The translations under genes were made by a program, and so were the position numbers. Positions 42,000 to 53,372 of a DNA stretch of 64,000 nt are shown in pieces (positions within the stretch are counted from its first letter, which is position 1; every line of letters starts with the position of its first letter). Origin of the DNA: Batillaria attramentaria (taxonomy: Eukaryota > Mollusca > Gastropoda > Batillariidae); assembly GCA_018292915.2 (NCBI GenBank), contig JACVVK020000200.1:457001-521000 (forward strand), read 5' to 3'. The notes beneath the pieces were generated by a model. The model saw nothing but the letters and a program-made list of their open reading frames with translations. It ran no database searches and had not been told where the DNA came from.

Positions 42000-44900
42000 A
42001 TGACGCATTGCAGTGAAAGCCGAAAGGAAGCTGCAAGGCCGACCCCCCTTCTAACACCCAGGACAACAACGAGAGTAGCCACATGGAACATCAGGACAAT
42101 GTATGAAGTAGGAAGGACCATACAAGTAGCAAGAGAGATGAAGAACTACAAGATAGGAGTACTGGGACTGAGTGAGACAAGGTGGCTACAGACAGGACAG
42201 CTGAGATTTTCATCGGGAGAGCAATTGCTGTACTCTGGACACACAGAGGATGGAGCCCCCCACACTGAGGGCGTGGCCCTGATGCTGGCACCGGAGGCAC
42301 AGCGGGCACTCATCGGCTGGGAACCTGTCAACTCCCGCATCATCACAGCCAAATTCATCACCAAGAAAAAAGACATCAAGCTGAACATCATCCAGTGCTA
42401 CGCTCCCACCAATGATGCGGAAGAGGAGAAAAAAGATGACTTCTACCAACAACTGCAGACAGTGATAGATAGAGGAGGAGCCAAGGACATGACCATACTG
42501 ATGGGAGACTTCAACGCCAAGATTGGATCAGACAACACAGGCTATGAGGACACCATGGGAACACACGGACTGGGACAGATGAACGAAAATGGCGAGCGCT
42601 TTGCAGACTTTTGTGCCCTGAACCAGCTAGTGATAGGAGGCAGCATCTTCCCACACAAGCGCATCCACAAGGCCACATGGAGATCGCCGGACCATGTCAC
42701 GGAGAACCAGATTGATCACATCTGCATCAGCCGGAAGTTCAGGAGATCGTGGCGGGATGTGCGCGTGATGAGGGGTGCCGATGTATCATCAGACCACCAC
42801 CTTCTTGCAACAACATTGAGACTTCGGCTCAAGAGGCACACCAACGCCAACAGCACACGGACCAGGTACAACGTTGGACTTCTCAGGAACACAGACACAC
42901 AAGCAGCATTCCGGATCAGCCTTTCCAACAGGTTCCAGCCACTGCAAGACCTGATAGTAGACAGTGAAATGGACATCGAGACACAGTGGGAACACAGCAA
43001 GAAACTCTGGCACGACACATGCGAAGAGGTCCTTGGCAAGAGAAAGACCCAACATAAGGAATGGATCTCTGCTGATACCATCCAGAAGCTGGAAGTTAGG
43101 AAAGAGAAGAAAACTGCACTGAACACGAGCCGAACAAGAAGAGCTAAGGCAAAGGCACAAGAGGAATACACAGCAGCTGACAGAGAAGTGAAGAGGAGCA
43201 CCAGGAAGGACAAGAGGGACTACATCGACAACCTGGCCAGTCAAGCAGAGGAAGCAGCCCGACAAGGGAATCTAAAAGACCTGTACCAGGTGACCAAGAA
43301 GCTCACGGGCAAATTTCAGCAGACAGACAAACCAGTGAAGGACAAGAACGGGCACCCACTGACAACAACTGAGGAACAGCTGAAGCGATGGGCAGAACAC
43401 TTCAGGGAGCTGTTAAATCGCCCCATCCCTGAAACACCACCAGACATCCCACCAGCTGAGACAGAACTACCCATCAACTGTGACAAGCCCTCTAAGGCGG
43501 AGATCAGGAAAGCCATCATGACACTGAGAAATGGGAAAGCTGCAGGGCCAGACGAGATACCAGCAGAAGCCATTAAAGCAGACACAGAGACAGCCGTCAA
43601 CATGCTGCACAGCCTGTTCAGCAAGATCTGGGAGAAGGAAGAGGTGCCAGCCCAGTGGAAAGAAGGGATCGTCATCAAGCTGCCAAAGAAAGGGGACCTC
43701 AGGGACTGCAGCAACTACCGAGGGATCATGCTCCTGTCAGTGCCAGGCAAGGTTCTCAACAGAATTCTACTGGAGAGGATGAGAGAGGCAGTCGACCCCA
43801 TGCTCCGAGACCAGCAGGCAGGCTTTCGCAGGAACAGGTCCTGCGCTGACCAAATTGCCAGCCTACGCATCATTGTGGAGCAGTCACTGGAGTGGAACTC
43901 CCCCCTCTACATCAACTTCATAGACTATGAGAAGGCCTTCGACAGTGTAGACAGAGAGGCGCTGTGGAAGCTGCTAAGGCACTATGGAGTTCCCGGGAAG
44001 ATCATCTCCCTGATCCAGTGCACCTACCAAGACATGAGCTGCAGGATTGCCCATGCCGGCCAGTTGTCAGAAAGCTTCGAGGTGAAGACCGGAGTCCGCC
44101 AGGGATGCCTGTTGTCCCCGTTTCTCTTCCTCCTGGTCATCGACTGGATCATGAAGACCACTACAGCAGGCAGGAAAAACGGGATACAGTGGACACTCTG
44201 GACGCAGCTGGATGACCTCGACTTCGCGGACGACCTGGCACTCCTGTCTCACAGCCACAGCCAGATGCAGGACAAGACTACGTGCCTGGAAGCCACATCA
44301 GCCGGAACAGGGCTCAAGATCAACAGGAAGAAAACCGAGCTGATGAAGATCAACACCACTGCCAACACACCAGTCACAGTCGGTGGAGAGCCCATCAGGG
44401 AGGTGGAGTCTTTTGTCTACCTGGGGAGTGTGGTTGATGGACAGGGAGGCACAGACCGAGACGTCACAGCCAGAATCGGCAAGGCAAGGGCAGCAATGGT
44501 CATGCTGAAGAACGTCTGGGCATCCAAAGTTGTCAGCATAAGAACCAAACTTCGCATCTTCAACTCCAACGTGAAGTCAGTTCTGCTCTACGGATGCGAA
44601 ACATGGAGGACAACGAAGACGATGCAGCAGAAGATCCAGACATTTCTCAACACCTGTCTGAGGCGCATCTTCAACATCCGATGGCCAGAGAAGATCCGGA
44701 ATGAAGAGCTGTGGGAGCGAGCGGGGCAGGAACCAGTGGCCAAGCAGATCCTGCGGAGGAAGTGGGGCTGGATTGGACACACCCTCAGGAAACCAGCATC
44801 CAGCACCACACGCCAAGCCCTGACATGGAACCCGCAGGGGAAAAGGAAGAGAGGCCGGCCTCGCAACAGCTGGAGGCGGGACACTGAGGCAGAGCTATGT

Positions 44901-45008
44901 AAGCAGGGGACCAACTGGACTGGAGTGGCAAGACTAGCCCAGAACAGAGTGCGATGGCGAAGGGTTGTCGATGGCCTATGCTCCACGTGGAGCCAAGGGC
45001 CTAAGTAA
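42000..45008 (+). CDS. RTE-type retrotransposon endonuclease / reverse transcriptase polyprotein
   Basis: This intact 1002-residue ORF encodes the retrotransposition enzyme. The N-terminal third is an APE-like (EEP) endonuclease that nicks target DNA: ATWNIR (27-32), LSETRW with catalytic E59, MGDFNAKIG with D170 and N172, NQIDHIC, and the terminal SSDHH with D265/H266. A basic, coiled linker follows (about 330-480). The reverse transcriptase has motif A FIDYEKAFDSVDR with D642, motif B RQGCLLSPFLF, and motif C LDFADDLALL with D744/D745, so all catalytic aspartates are present. The C-terminal region (about 860-960) has the conserved WGWIGHTLRKP and KRKRGRPRNSWRRD blocks often annotated in animals as 'craniofacial development protein 2-like' or endonuclease-reverse transcriptase. 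The ATG at 42000 is the first in frame. No frameshift or stop is seen, so it could be active. Host expression is unknown. Confidence 0.93.
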   Translation: MTHCSESRKEAARPTPLLTPRTTTRVATWNIRTMYEVGRTIQVAREMKNYKIGVLGLSETRWLQTGQLRFSSGEQLLYSGHTEDGAPHTEGVALMLAPEAQRALIGWEPVNSRIITAKFITKKKDIKLNIIQCYAPTNDAEEEKKDDFYQQLQTVIDRGGAKDMTILMGDFNAKIGSDNTGYEDTMGTHGLGQMNENGERFADFCALNQLVIGGSIFPHKRIHKATWRSPDHVTENQIDHICISRKFRRSWRDVRVMRGADVSSDHHLLATTLRLRLKRHTNANSTRTRYNVGLLRNTDTQAAFRISLSNRFQPLQDLIVDSEMDIETQWEHSKKLWHDTCEEVLGKRKTQHKEWISADTIQKLEVRKEKKTALNTSRTRRAKAKAQEEYTAADREVKRSTRKDKRDYIDNLASQAEEAARQGNLKDLYQVTKKLTGKFQQTDKPVKDKNGHPLTTTEEQLKRWAEHFRELLNRPIPETPPDIPPAETELPINCDKPSKAEIRKAIMTLRNGKAAGPDEIPAEAIKADTETAVNMLHSLFSKIWEKEEVPAQWKEGIVIKLPKKGDLRDCSNYRGIMLLSVPGKVLNRILLERMREAVDPMLRDQQAGFRRNRSCADQIASLRIIVEQSLEWNSPLYINFIDYEKAFDSVDREALWKLLRHYGVPGKIISLIQCTYQDMSCRIAHAGQLSESFEVKTGVRQGCLLSPFLFLLVIDWIMKTTTAGRKNGIQWTLWTQLDDLDFADDLALLSHSHSQMQDKTTCLEATSAGTGLKINRKKTELMKINTTANTPVTVGGEPIREVESFVYLGSVVDGQGGTDRDVTARIGKARAAMVMLKNVWASKVVSIRTKLRIFNSNVKSVLLYGCETWRTTKTMQQKIQTFLNTCLRRIFNIRWPEKIRNEELWERAGQEPVAKQILRRKWGWIGHTLRKPASSTTRQALTWNPQGKRKRGRPRNSWRRDTEAELCKQGTNWTGVARLAQNRVRWRRVVDGLCSTWSQGPK
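44980..44993 (+). other. Perfect 14-bp palindrome at the 3' terminus of the RTE ORF
   Basis: GCTCCACGTGGAGC is a perfect inverted repeat 16 bases from the end of the element, inside the last codons of the ORF. Because the element has no 3' UTR to speak of, this hairpin is a good candidate for the structure its reverse transcriptase recognises on its own RNA. That role is inference. Confidence 0.5.
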
Positions 45009-45009
45009 G

Positions 45010-45021
45010 TTTATCTCCCGC
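45010..45021 (+). repeat. Right target-site duplication of the RTE element
   Basis: This is the second copy of TTTATCTCCCGC, starting one base after the reverse transcriptase stop codon. It defines the 3' end of the element. Confidence 0.9.
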
Positions 45022-45996
45022 ACTGCTGACATTTAACAATACAAAACAGAACAGCACAGCCAGTCTGGCCGCAAAACCAATTTGTGAAAACCTACAAAAG
45101 AATGAGGTGGCATTTCGGGCGCCAATCCCAGCTAAAAAGTTATAAGCCATTTCTACGATCAATAATGTTCACAAATTACGGCAACAGTTCCTAGAACTCG
45201 GGAAACCCGCGTTTTCAGGCCAATCTTCAGACACTGAGGAAGGTGTTATTGTTGCTGCCGTTGATGCTGTTTGTCAGTTTTGTTAAATCGTTGGTTTGTT
45301 CTTTTCGCCAATCGTCAGTCATCCCAGCTTGTCTCATCCCAAAGCCACAGGCAAGGATGCCTATAGATCTACATAATCATATAATCATACAATAATGGAA
45401 AAATATCGCAACAGAGTCTGAGAAAGAGAAAGAGAAAAAGAGAGAGAGACAGAGAAAGAGAGAGAGCCAGTAACGCTAACAATGCCACCAGAAAGACAGC
45501 AATGCTAATTGTCTCTCAGGCAACGATCCTTGGGAATTCGTTGGCTTCAATCAAACCCCACGACAGAGAACTCCCTTGAAAGCCTCATTCACAACGAAAC
45601 GGAATTAAATCACAAAAAGTCAGGGAGCTATTGTCATTCACTGCACACACACACGCCCCCCCCCCCTCCCCCCCCCCCACACACACACTTTCCAATGGAA
45701 CCTGTTCGCATCACCACTGTTCAAGTTGCAGACACTGTGACATACTGCCGCCAGTCAACGGTCAATAACCACAATCCCATTTCCTAGTGGGGATTTCAGA
45801 GAAAAGGAGTCAAATTCAAGACAGGCCTAGCTGCTTTGAAATACTCCATTTATCTTTGTCCATTACTGCAAGACGTAGATATGTAAGCATCTTTCTGTTG
45901 ACCGTTACTCTACGCCCACTCTTTCACATTCTCTACTGATTGCATTTGAACGGCACTGCTGTTGTAAATGCACACACATGTAATATTCTCTCCGTC

Positions 45997-46003
45997 TGTG
46001 CGT

Positions 46004-46062
<59 letters not shown>
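45997..46062. repeat. (TG)n microsatellite
   Basis: TG run with two early interruptions (CGTGTGTC). Confidence 0.93.
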
Positions 46063-46063
<1 letters not shown>

Positions 46064-49000
46064 ACTGCAAGTCAGCAGCTTCTTTAAAAGTGCTCCTTAA
46101 ATGAGTTACCTGCTTCTCGAAGTCAATGAAGCCCTAACCGATGACAATAACCCAACATTTTACAGCCATATACCAGAAACTCTGAGAATAAGAAAATACA
46201 ACCTTGATGGCGTCATACATTATTTGTCAAGCAAAAATTTAATTATACATCAATTTCATAACTGGCTTCACAAAATTCCATCTAGCGCAAGGTTTTAGAA
46301 ACCCGCAATCGGCAAGGAACTCCGCATCTTCAAGATCTTCAGAAAAGCAAACATATTGCCAGCACAATCTGGCAGCGAAGTGCAACACAACTTGTACCAT
46401 GTCCGCGACACGCGACAAGGCGGGCAGCCGGGCAGTCGGCGGCTGAACCGGTGACCTGTACACATACATGTACACACATATGGAGACTTGACACACTAAC
46501 CGCCGCACACCATGGTCGCCCCCCCCCCCCCTCACACACACACTCACCTGGCCGGGCAACCGATGAACTGAGGACGGTTCCACGACTAAATGTGCGGTAG
46601 ATCTGGTCGTCTCCTTGACCAGGTGTGAATATCAGGCCCGATGATGATCTCAAACTGACTATGCCAGCTTTATAAACCCAGTCCAAATATCCTGAAACTT
46701 GTCACAGCTAAAACGTTCACACCTACATCCACACTCAGTCTGGCACGAACTGCCTCCGCTGATCGAACCAGTCTTCGAAGTCTTGGGTCTGAAAAAAACA
46801 CCTGTGCACCGAGATGGCGAACACAACTTCCAACGACGGCTTGTGGGATTAGTACAGATTTACTGGGTCCAAACCCCGTTTCCGAATATATCCAGCGAAC
46901 TGTCAACGCTCGAACAGCCGTCGATGTAGAAAGGCGACTGACACAGCACTCCTAGTCGTACACTCCTGACCAGCCAAGCGCTTTTAGTGCGGGAGCGGGG
47001 CGGGCTCGTGTGTGCAGTGAGCCAGTATACCTCTCAGTCTGGCCGATTGTGTGTTTGTATGCGACAACAGGGGGCCGTCTCAAAAGACGCGTAAAGTCAG
47101 CCACGTAGGTGAATGAAGTTATTTCCAATACTGACCTTGCTATGCCAGTAAACCTTAAATTTTACGATCTATGCACTAGTGAACTGTTTATTTCTACTGC
47201 TCATAGGTATCTGAGCACTTAAAGACCATTTAATGGTAGGGCATTACCATGGACTTCTAGTATGGAGTTCTTGCACGTACCGTCATCAAAATGTGCGCCC
47301 TCACGCTTTTCAGATGGGGAAAGTTTTGTTTGTCCTTCAGCTGTCCACCAGGTATCTAGGGTATTTCTGCTGTCCTGGCCAGCATGTGTAGCACTGGATG
47401 TAAGCGAAAGTGAAAGCACTCTATAGCAAATCGGCATATGAAATTACCTACCCAAGCTGCCAAACTGAGCCAAACCATCTCACTCCACAACTACACAAGA
47501 ACAAACAAACAAAAAAAGGCCAGGTGTAATGCAGCTTTGCAAAATCCTGTCCACAGCACTACAATAATTTATGTACAGATGTCAGCGACTATAATTATGA
47601 CGCTGCGGAATGCTAGCCAGCAGGGGATGAATCCAATAAGCCTGGAGGAGTTGTCTCCCATGCAGCAGCACCAACAGCATGTGTGCCATTCTTTGTGACC
47701 AGAGTCAAAGTTTTTCTTTTCACTATTATCTTTTCATGCATACAAAACAGTTCTCACCATTTTTCATACTGTACTGGTGTGACAGTTTTTACAATTTCTG
47801 CAATTCAAAATCACTTTCAGAAAAATAAAAATTTACTTGACAACATTTGAAGTGTCTTGGAATATCATTGGACCCAGCAGTGAAAATTCTTGTGTCCACT
47901 AGTGCACAACAGTGCTAACACATGACGCGTAAATTCAAGTAGGTACATTTTCAAACAATTGTAGCATATCAGACATCCTCTCACTCTCCTGCCCACCACC
48001 ACCACCCCCCCCCTCCCCAACACACACACACATAATTTTTTTCATAGTTTCTTTTTCTAATATGGCAACATAACATTACTGTGTTCTTAAATCCACTGAT
48101 GTGTAATTATGTTTCTACTGCTTTATTTTTACAAAAATAATTAAAGTAAAGTCAGTTAGACAGTTCAAAATCGCTAGCATGATATTCAGGCTAGTGAAAC
48201 GCTTATGGCTTAATTCTCACTGAGGGCCTCAGATATACATGTAGCTTCTAATCATGAACATGTTCTGCTAAGTACATGTAAAGCCTACCTACTTTTACAC
48301 TTTACAGACTTTATACTTGAAAACATAGCACAGACACATTTTTAAATAAGCACAAGCCCTAATATTTCTTTTCTGAATTCAGGAAGCAACACCACAAATT
48401 CAAGTAGCACCACATAAAATGTTGCTGGTGCCCAAATGCAATATATATATATATACACACGGTTGTCTCAGCTCGACTCTCAACCATTGGCTGGGTGAAG
48501 GAAAAGTCAGTTAGTGAGCAATACCGCCTTTGACCCTACTACGCACCCCCCCCCCCCCCTCCCCCAACACATACGCTTTTCCCGGAGGTGGAAATAATAG
48601 TAGTGGTACGAAATGCAAGCGATGACAGCCGACAAGCAGACGACACGCCATACTGGCATCATTGTACACGCACACACAACAGTGCAACACACATTTCGGC
48701 TAATCACTGAAACCGCATTACACAGAAAATAGCCAGTGCACGACATCCGACCGATCTCTTTGAAATTCATGAGCAGGCTAATTACTTTGTTAGATAATTC
48801 AAGTCTTCTAACGTGCTGCCAGATTTTGCAGACGACAAACCTGTACAGCGAGGAAAATAGCAGGTGCCAATGACCGATCAAGCAAACAATCCACATAGGA
48901 ACCAAAAAAAGGAAGACAAAACAGAGAAGCACTGCAGCTATCTTTTGCTGTTGTTAATACATAATGGCCTATAATGTTTACTTACCGTTCTTTCAGGGGG

Positions 49001-50908
49001 GTTAGGTCGATTTCTGGGGCCCCTCGACAAAGTTTGTCAACTTAGCCGATTTACAAAGCAGCGGACAGTCTCACCGGAAGACAATGCGACACTGAAAAGC
49101 AGTACACGAATTCAGTACAAACAAATTTTCAAATCTACATTTTACATCTAAGAACAAAGATCTCGAACAGTGAACTGCATCTTGCCTTACAGTTACGTTG
49201 TTAACGTCTGATGTAAGTTATCCAGTCAAAACATTTTTAGCGGAGTGATTTACGGGTGACAAAACGTGGGTGACCCTTGACATGGTTATCCGCGGTAGCG
49301 CAGTCTGCTAAACAGACACAAGGTTTGAATGCAATGTTAGCTTGTTTCTTGATCTGTGTTGTTAGTTCCTGTTGCCTGTAGTTTTTCTTTTGCCATAATT
49401 ATTTACCTGTCTTTATTGTGATCCACGAGGGTCCTAACTTACCCCAGATAGAGGTGCCGACAGAGATATCGACTCAAGAGGGTGATAGGCGGCTTACACC
49501 GGACAGCTATGCCTAGAAAACGTGCATCGCGCCGTTTTCATAGTTAATTTAGTTTCTTTTTCTTTCTATTTTTTTCTTTTTGCTTTCTTTTTTTTTAGTT
49601 TCCGCCTTGTTTGCTTGCTCTGTGTTCGTTCAGTTGTTGTTGTTGTTGTTGTTGTTGTTTTTTCTTTACTGATTTGTTTACTTTTTTTTTGGGGGGGGGG
49701 GGGGGCGAATGTTTTCTTTTCGTTCAGTGTTCGTTAGTTCCAGTGTGGTATAGTTAACAGACCCCCAAGTAATGGACCCCTGGTGGTCCGACAATTATAA
49801 TCAGAGGGTATAATTACTGGACCGCCTCTATTACTATTACTCAGGATTACTTACAGCTTTGTTGGCTTTTCTATAACTTGCACGATACGTAATGTATAAT
49901 GGTTTGGGTGTAACATTATTACATAAGAACACAAATGTCCACATAAACAAAAAAATAAACAAAAAAACACATGCGAACATACAAAATTTGGCCCCAAAAA
50001 AAAGGCATTTGTTAAGACCATGAATGGCTAGCCAATGATGTAGAAAATGAAGAGGAAATCGATTTAAACAAATTTGACAGACCACCTCCAATAGAATGCA
50101 CATCTGGTGAGTATGGCATTAGTTGAGACTGGGCACACATACAGTGTATACCATTGTCAAATGCCAGTTTGAAGCGGAACTGATGAGGCATTAGCCGGAG
50201 TACTGACAGAAAGAAAAGAGAAAAACCATCAATTCTGTATGGCTGTGACAGCAAACATAGACACAGGGCTGGCAAAAAATGGGTGACAAAAAGAGAAAGA
50301 AAAACAGAAAAGATTTAAAAACTAAAAATGGTGGAATGAAAAATAAAAAAGGCGCACAAACATTAAAAACAATTAAAAACAGACTAAAATCTAAAATGTA
50401 CACAAAAACACATTCATACACGAATAAAATTTACAACTGGTCAAAATCTAAAATGCATGCAAAACATGCATATAACAAAAAAATTTTAAAATTAAAATTT
50501 AAAAAATAAAACAAAATAAAAAGCACTGACACACACTAAACCAACTTTTAAAAAGCATTGAAATTAAAATTGTAAAACACACAAACACATACACAAAACA
50601 ATTAAAATGCAATAGGCAACATATGTATTAAACTTTTACTTCTTAAAATTGCCAACAGAAAATCCAATCAGGAATAAATGACATTAGCTAAAGCCACTGA
50701 TAACATATCCAAGCATAACAGTTAGTTTTCATATTCACAACTAAAATAAACTCGCAAACACATTAAAAAACAATAAAAATGGAAACTCTTTAACACACAA
50801 ACACACACACTAACAATTTGTTTACAATGTGAACATTAAAAAATGCTCACAGAAACAGCAGACACATGCCCACCATTTGCAGAACTGGCATTGTTATCAC
50901 CACTGATG

Positions 50909-50945
50909 GTTAATAATGAAATAAATTTATTTCATTAATCCCCCA
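50909..50945 (-). mobile_element. Short LINE 3' tail fragment, minus strand
   Basis: On the reverse strand, GGGGGATTAATGAAATAAATTTATTTC resembles the end at 1700-1725 (GAGGGATTAATAAAGTAATTT). Only the terminal part is recognisable. Confidence 0.35.
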
Positions 50946-51180
50946 AAAATTACAGAAACAAAACAAACAAACAAACAAACAAAAATCACTTACGCACATC
51001 TGGTGAACACAGTATTGGTTCACAATGATGGTACTGTATCTTTAACATACACTGCTGTTCATGTTTAGGAAACAAAAACAAAAACCAAAAAAAAAACAGA
51101 AAAAGCAACAAAAGTAAAAGAAAAAAAAACCAGAAAAACAACAATAGAAAAGCAAAATAAAACACACATGTGCGGGCCCG

Positions 51181-51181
<1 letters not shown>

Positions 51182-51248
<67 letters not shown>

Positions 51249-51267
51249 GAGAGAGAGAGAGAGAGAA
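51182..51267. repeat. (CA)n / (GA)n
   Basis: CA run to 51244, then ATACA and GA run. Confidence 0.94.
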
Positions 51268-51639
51268 AAGCAGGTACAGTTAACGTAAAAGCCAGGTGGG
51301 GTAAAATTAATGCCAATGGAGTCAGAGGAGTGAAAATGATTTTCATTCTAAAATCAACATTTCCTCTGTGAACAGAACATTTTATACAGCCTTTAGACAC
51401 AGACCTTGAGTGTGTTTCACATTCACGTATCCTATCAGTCCACGTGTCAAAATTTGACTTACATACTGCACAAATATACGATGCTTTATTTTGCAGTCGA
51501 TTAGGACCTTATCAGGTCTGGAAATTCATCAGTGGGAAACCCTTGCCCAAGGAGGTATTGCGATATGAAAGAATGAGTTACAGTGTACATGGTATATGGG
51601 ATTCACACAAACGACAATAAATAGACACAATATAGCGGG

Positions 51640-51810
51640 GTAAGTGGGAAGGTGTTTGGGGGTTTAACGTCCTTTTCCACCACATAGGGTGATATCAAAG
51701 ACGGGGCAACGACGAAAAAGCCAGCATAAATATTTGGCCCAAGCCGGGATCGAACTCACGACCCGAGCATTACAAGTCCAACGCTCTACCATTCGGCCAC
51801 CCCGACTCCC
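51640..51810 (-). mobile_element. tRNA-derived SINE, copy 9, with 14-bp target-site duplication
   Basis: This is the best-preserved copy. Flanks CACAATATAGCGGG (51626-51639) and CACGATATAGCGGG (51811-51824) differ at one position. The body is 171 bp. On the minus strand it reads GGGGTGGCCGAATGGTAGAG (box A region), GGTCGTGAGTTCGATCCC (box B), then the common body, and ends GTTAAACCCCCAAACACC. Confidence 0.92.
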
Positions 51811-52797
51811 CACGATATAGCGGGACATTTCGTTAGGTGTAGTGATATTAACAGGTGACGGTGAGGTGGCCCTGCAGAGGTTCTGCTGCTGACGCCTTGG
51901 AAGAGAGAGGTGTGAGGACCAGTGCAGTTTATCCATGCACTTGTTTTTGGTCCAGGCAGAAGGGAAGGCAGGATCCATGCTCTCAAAACTTTCTGTATAA
52001 TCTTCTTCTTGTTTAACGCTGATTTAGGGTGGGTATTTCTGAAGGACAAAGCAAATGCCAAATGAAGTCGTCAAAAACAGTTATGGTTCTGCCTTGTAAA
52101 TTTCTAAGTCGGTGAGTTACAAATCACTAGTAACAGCGACCAAAAACGGCAACAAACGGCTGTACAACATTGACACGGATCCAGATTTCTACGTCTGAAG
52201 TGCCACTATACGTCTCCGCTTCTCTGAGAACATTCCACAGTTTCATTTTGTTTCCTCTGTTTTTCTGTCGTCAGAAACAAACTGTACTGCACGTGCAACC
52301 AAAAACAAGGATAAACAACGCTGCAATCGCTGGTAATTTGATGGATAAGCGTAAGACCACAGTGACTGAAAGATAAATGGCGTGATTATGAACTTTCTTT
52401 GACGTTGAACTGAAATTTTTTTTCAAGATTTGTCACAGACAGGATCGGCGTAACACCTTACCCTCTCAGACACCACAGCTCACTGAAGTGTTGACCCTCA
52501 GACAGATAGGTTTACGCGGGCAAACGGACCGGATGGGTGAGTCCATTGATTTTAACGCAGGGTGATCAGGTCTTGTGCCCTGAAGAAGCCGGCAGTTGCA
52601 TTCACAACAAACCGCCATAGATATGACACTTTTGGAAAGGAAATTGTGGAAACTGTGCTGTTTTAAACTTTGAGAAGCAGCTTGCTGGATACTAGAAACA
52701 AAAGAAATTTCAGTCTTGCCGTTTGGTAGACGTACACAGTTCATCCGGACAGCACGTGCACCTCACCAAGCAAACATCTCTCTCTCTCTCTCCCCGG

Positions 52798-52971
52798 TGG
52801 GGGAGCCGGGGTGGCCGAATGGTAGAGCGTTGGACTTCTAATACTCGGGTCGTGAGTTCGTATCCCGTGTGGGGCCAAACATTAATATACTGGCTTTTTC
52901 CTCGTTGCCCCGTCTTTGATATCACCCGTATGTGGTCGTTCAACCCCCAAACAACCACCATCCAACCAACT
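52798..52971 (+). mobile_element. tRNA-derived SINE, copy 10
   Basis: A plus-strand copy with intact box A (TGGCCGAATGGTAGAGCG) and box B (GGTCGTGAGTTCGTATCCC). It has a small deletion near the 3' end (GTGGTCGTTCAACCCCC instead of GTGGTGGAAAAGGACGTTAAACCCC). CTCTCTCC..GGTG-like flanks on both sides may be a target-site duplication. Confidence 0.88.
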
Positions 52972-53200
52972 CTCTCCGGTGTTATTTCGTTCAGGTGACT
53001 ACCCCTCAGCTGACTTCGCATGTTCCTCCCCATTTACCCCCCCCCCCCTCCCCGGACGGGGCGTAAAAAACCACGGAAAAACATTGAAAAAAATAAACTT
53101 TGGGGAGATATACCCTAATCCCGTTCTTCCAATTCCCACACAATATTCAAGTGTAGGACAAGAAAACCGTATGTCGTCATCAAAAGTATACACACGCACA

Positions 53201-53202
<2 letters not shown>

Positions 53203-53259
<57 letters not shown>

Positions 53260-53268
53260 TGTCTGTTC
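53203..53268. repeat. (TG)n microsatellite
   Basis: About 60 bp TG ending in CTGTCTG. Confidence 0.94.
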
Positions 53269-53339
53269 AAAACAATTTGGTTGGCTGTTGTCAACCCAAG
53301 GCCAGGTATGAAAACTAACATACGCACCCGAACCTCAAC

Positions 53340-53372
<33 letters not shown>

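Larger units (their letters stand above)
41721..45009 (+). mobile_element. Full-length RTE-type non-LTR retrotransposon with target-site duplication
   Basis: The element is about 3.29 kb, the usual size for RTE elements. A direct repeat TTTATCTCCCGC lies at 41710-41721 and again at 45010-45021, so both insertion boundaries are visible. The last C of the left copy may belong to the element. The 5' untranslated region is about 280 bp, followed by one long ORF (42000-45008). The ORF stop is essentially the element's 3' end: only one base separates TAA from the duplication, and the end reads as a short AAGT repeat (CCTAAGTAAG). A very short 3' UTR ending in a small tandem repeat, a single ORF with an APE-type endonuclease, and this length all fit the RTE clade. 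The intact ORF and 12-of-12 identical duplication suggest a recent insertion. Clade assignment comes from remembered family features, not a search. Confidence 0.9.
45022..51625. other. Intergenic; AT-rich in its right half
   Basis: It holds a GA-rich run (45416-45467), poly-C runs (45657, 46519, 48546), (TG)n at 45997, (GTT)n at 49633-49661, G17 at 49690-49706 and an A-rich stretch (about 50280-50810). No exon is firmly supported. See the finding on a minus-strand donor near 48980. Confidence 0.5.

Noticed and set aside
42091..45000. Several antisense and out-of-frame ORFs of 60-165 codons within the RTE element
   Set aside because: They overlap the intact 1002-codon ORF and have no domains of their own.
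47615..47697. Possible terminal exon (acceptor-like CCAGCAG, short Gln/His-rich frame to a stop at 47697)
   Set aside because: No upstream exon with a matching donor and phase was found, and the frame is only about 26 codons.
52801..52880. SINE heads as true tRNA genes
   Set aside because: Box A and B are present, but the acceptor and anticodon stems do not fold properly, and the same body and tail follow each copy.
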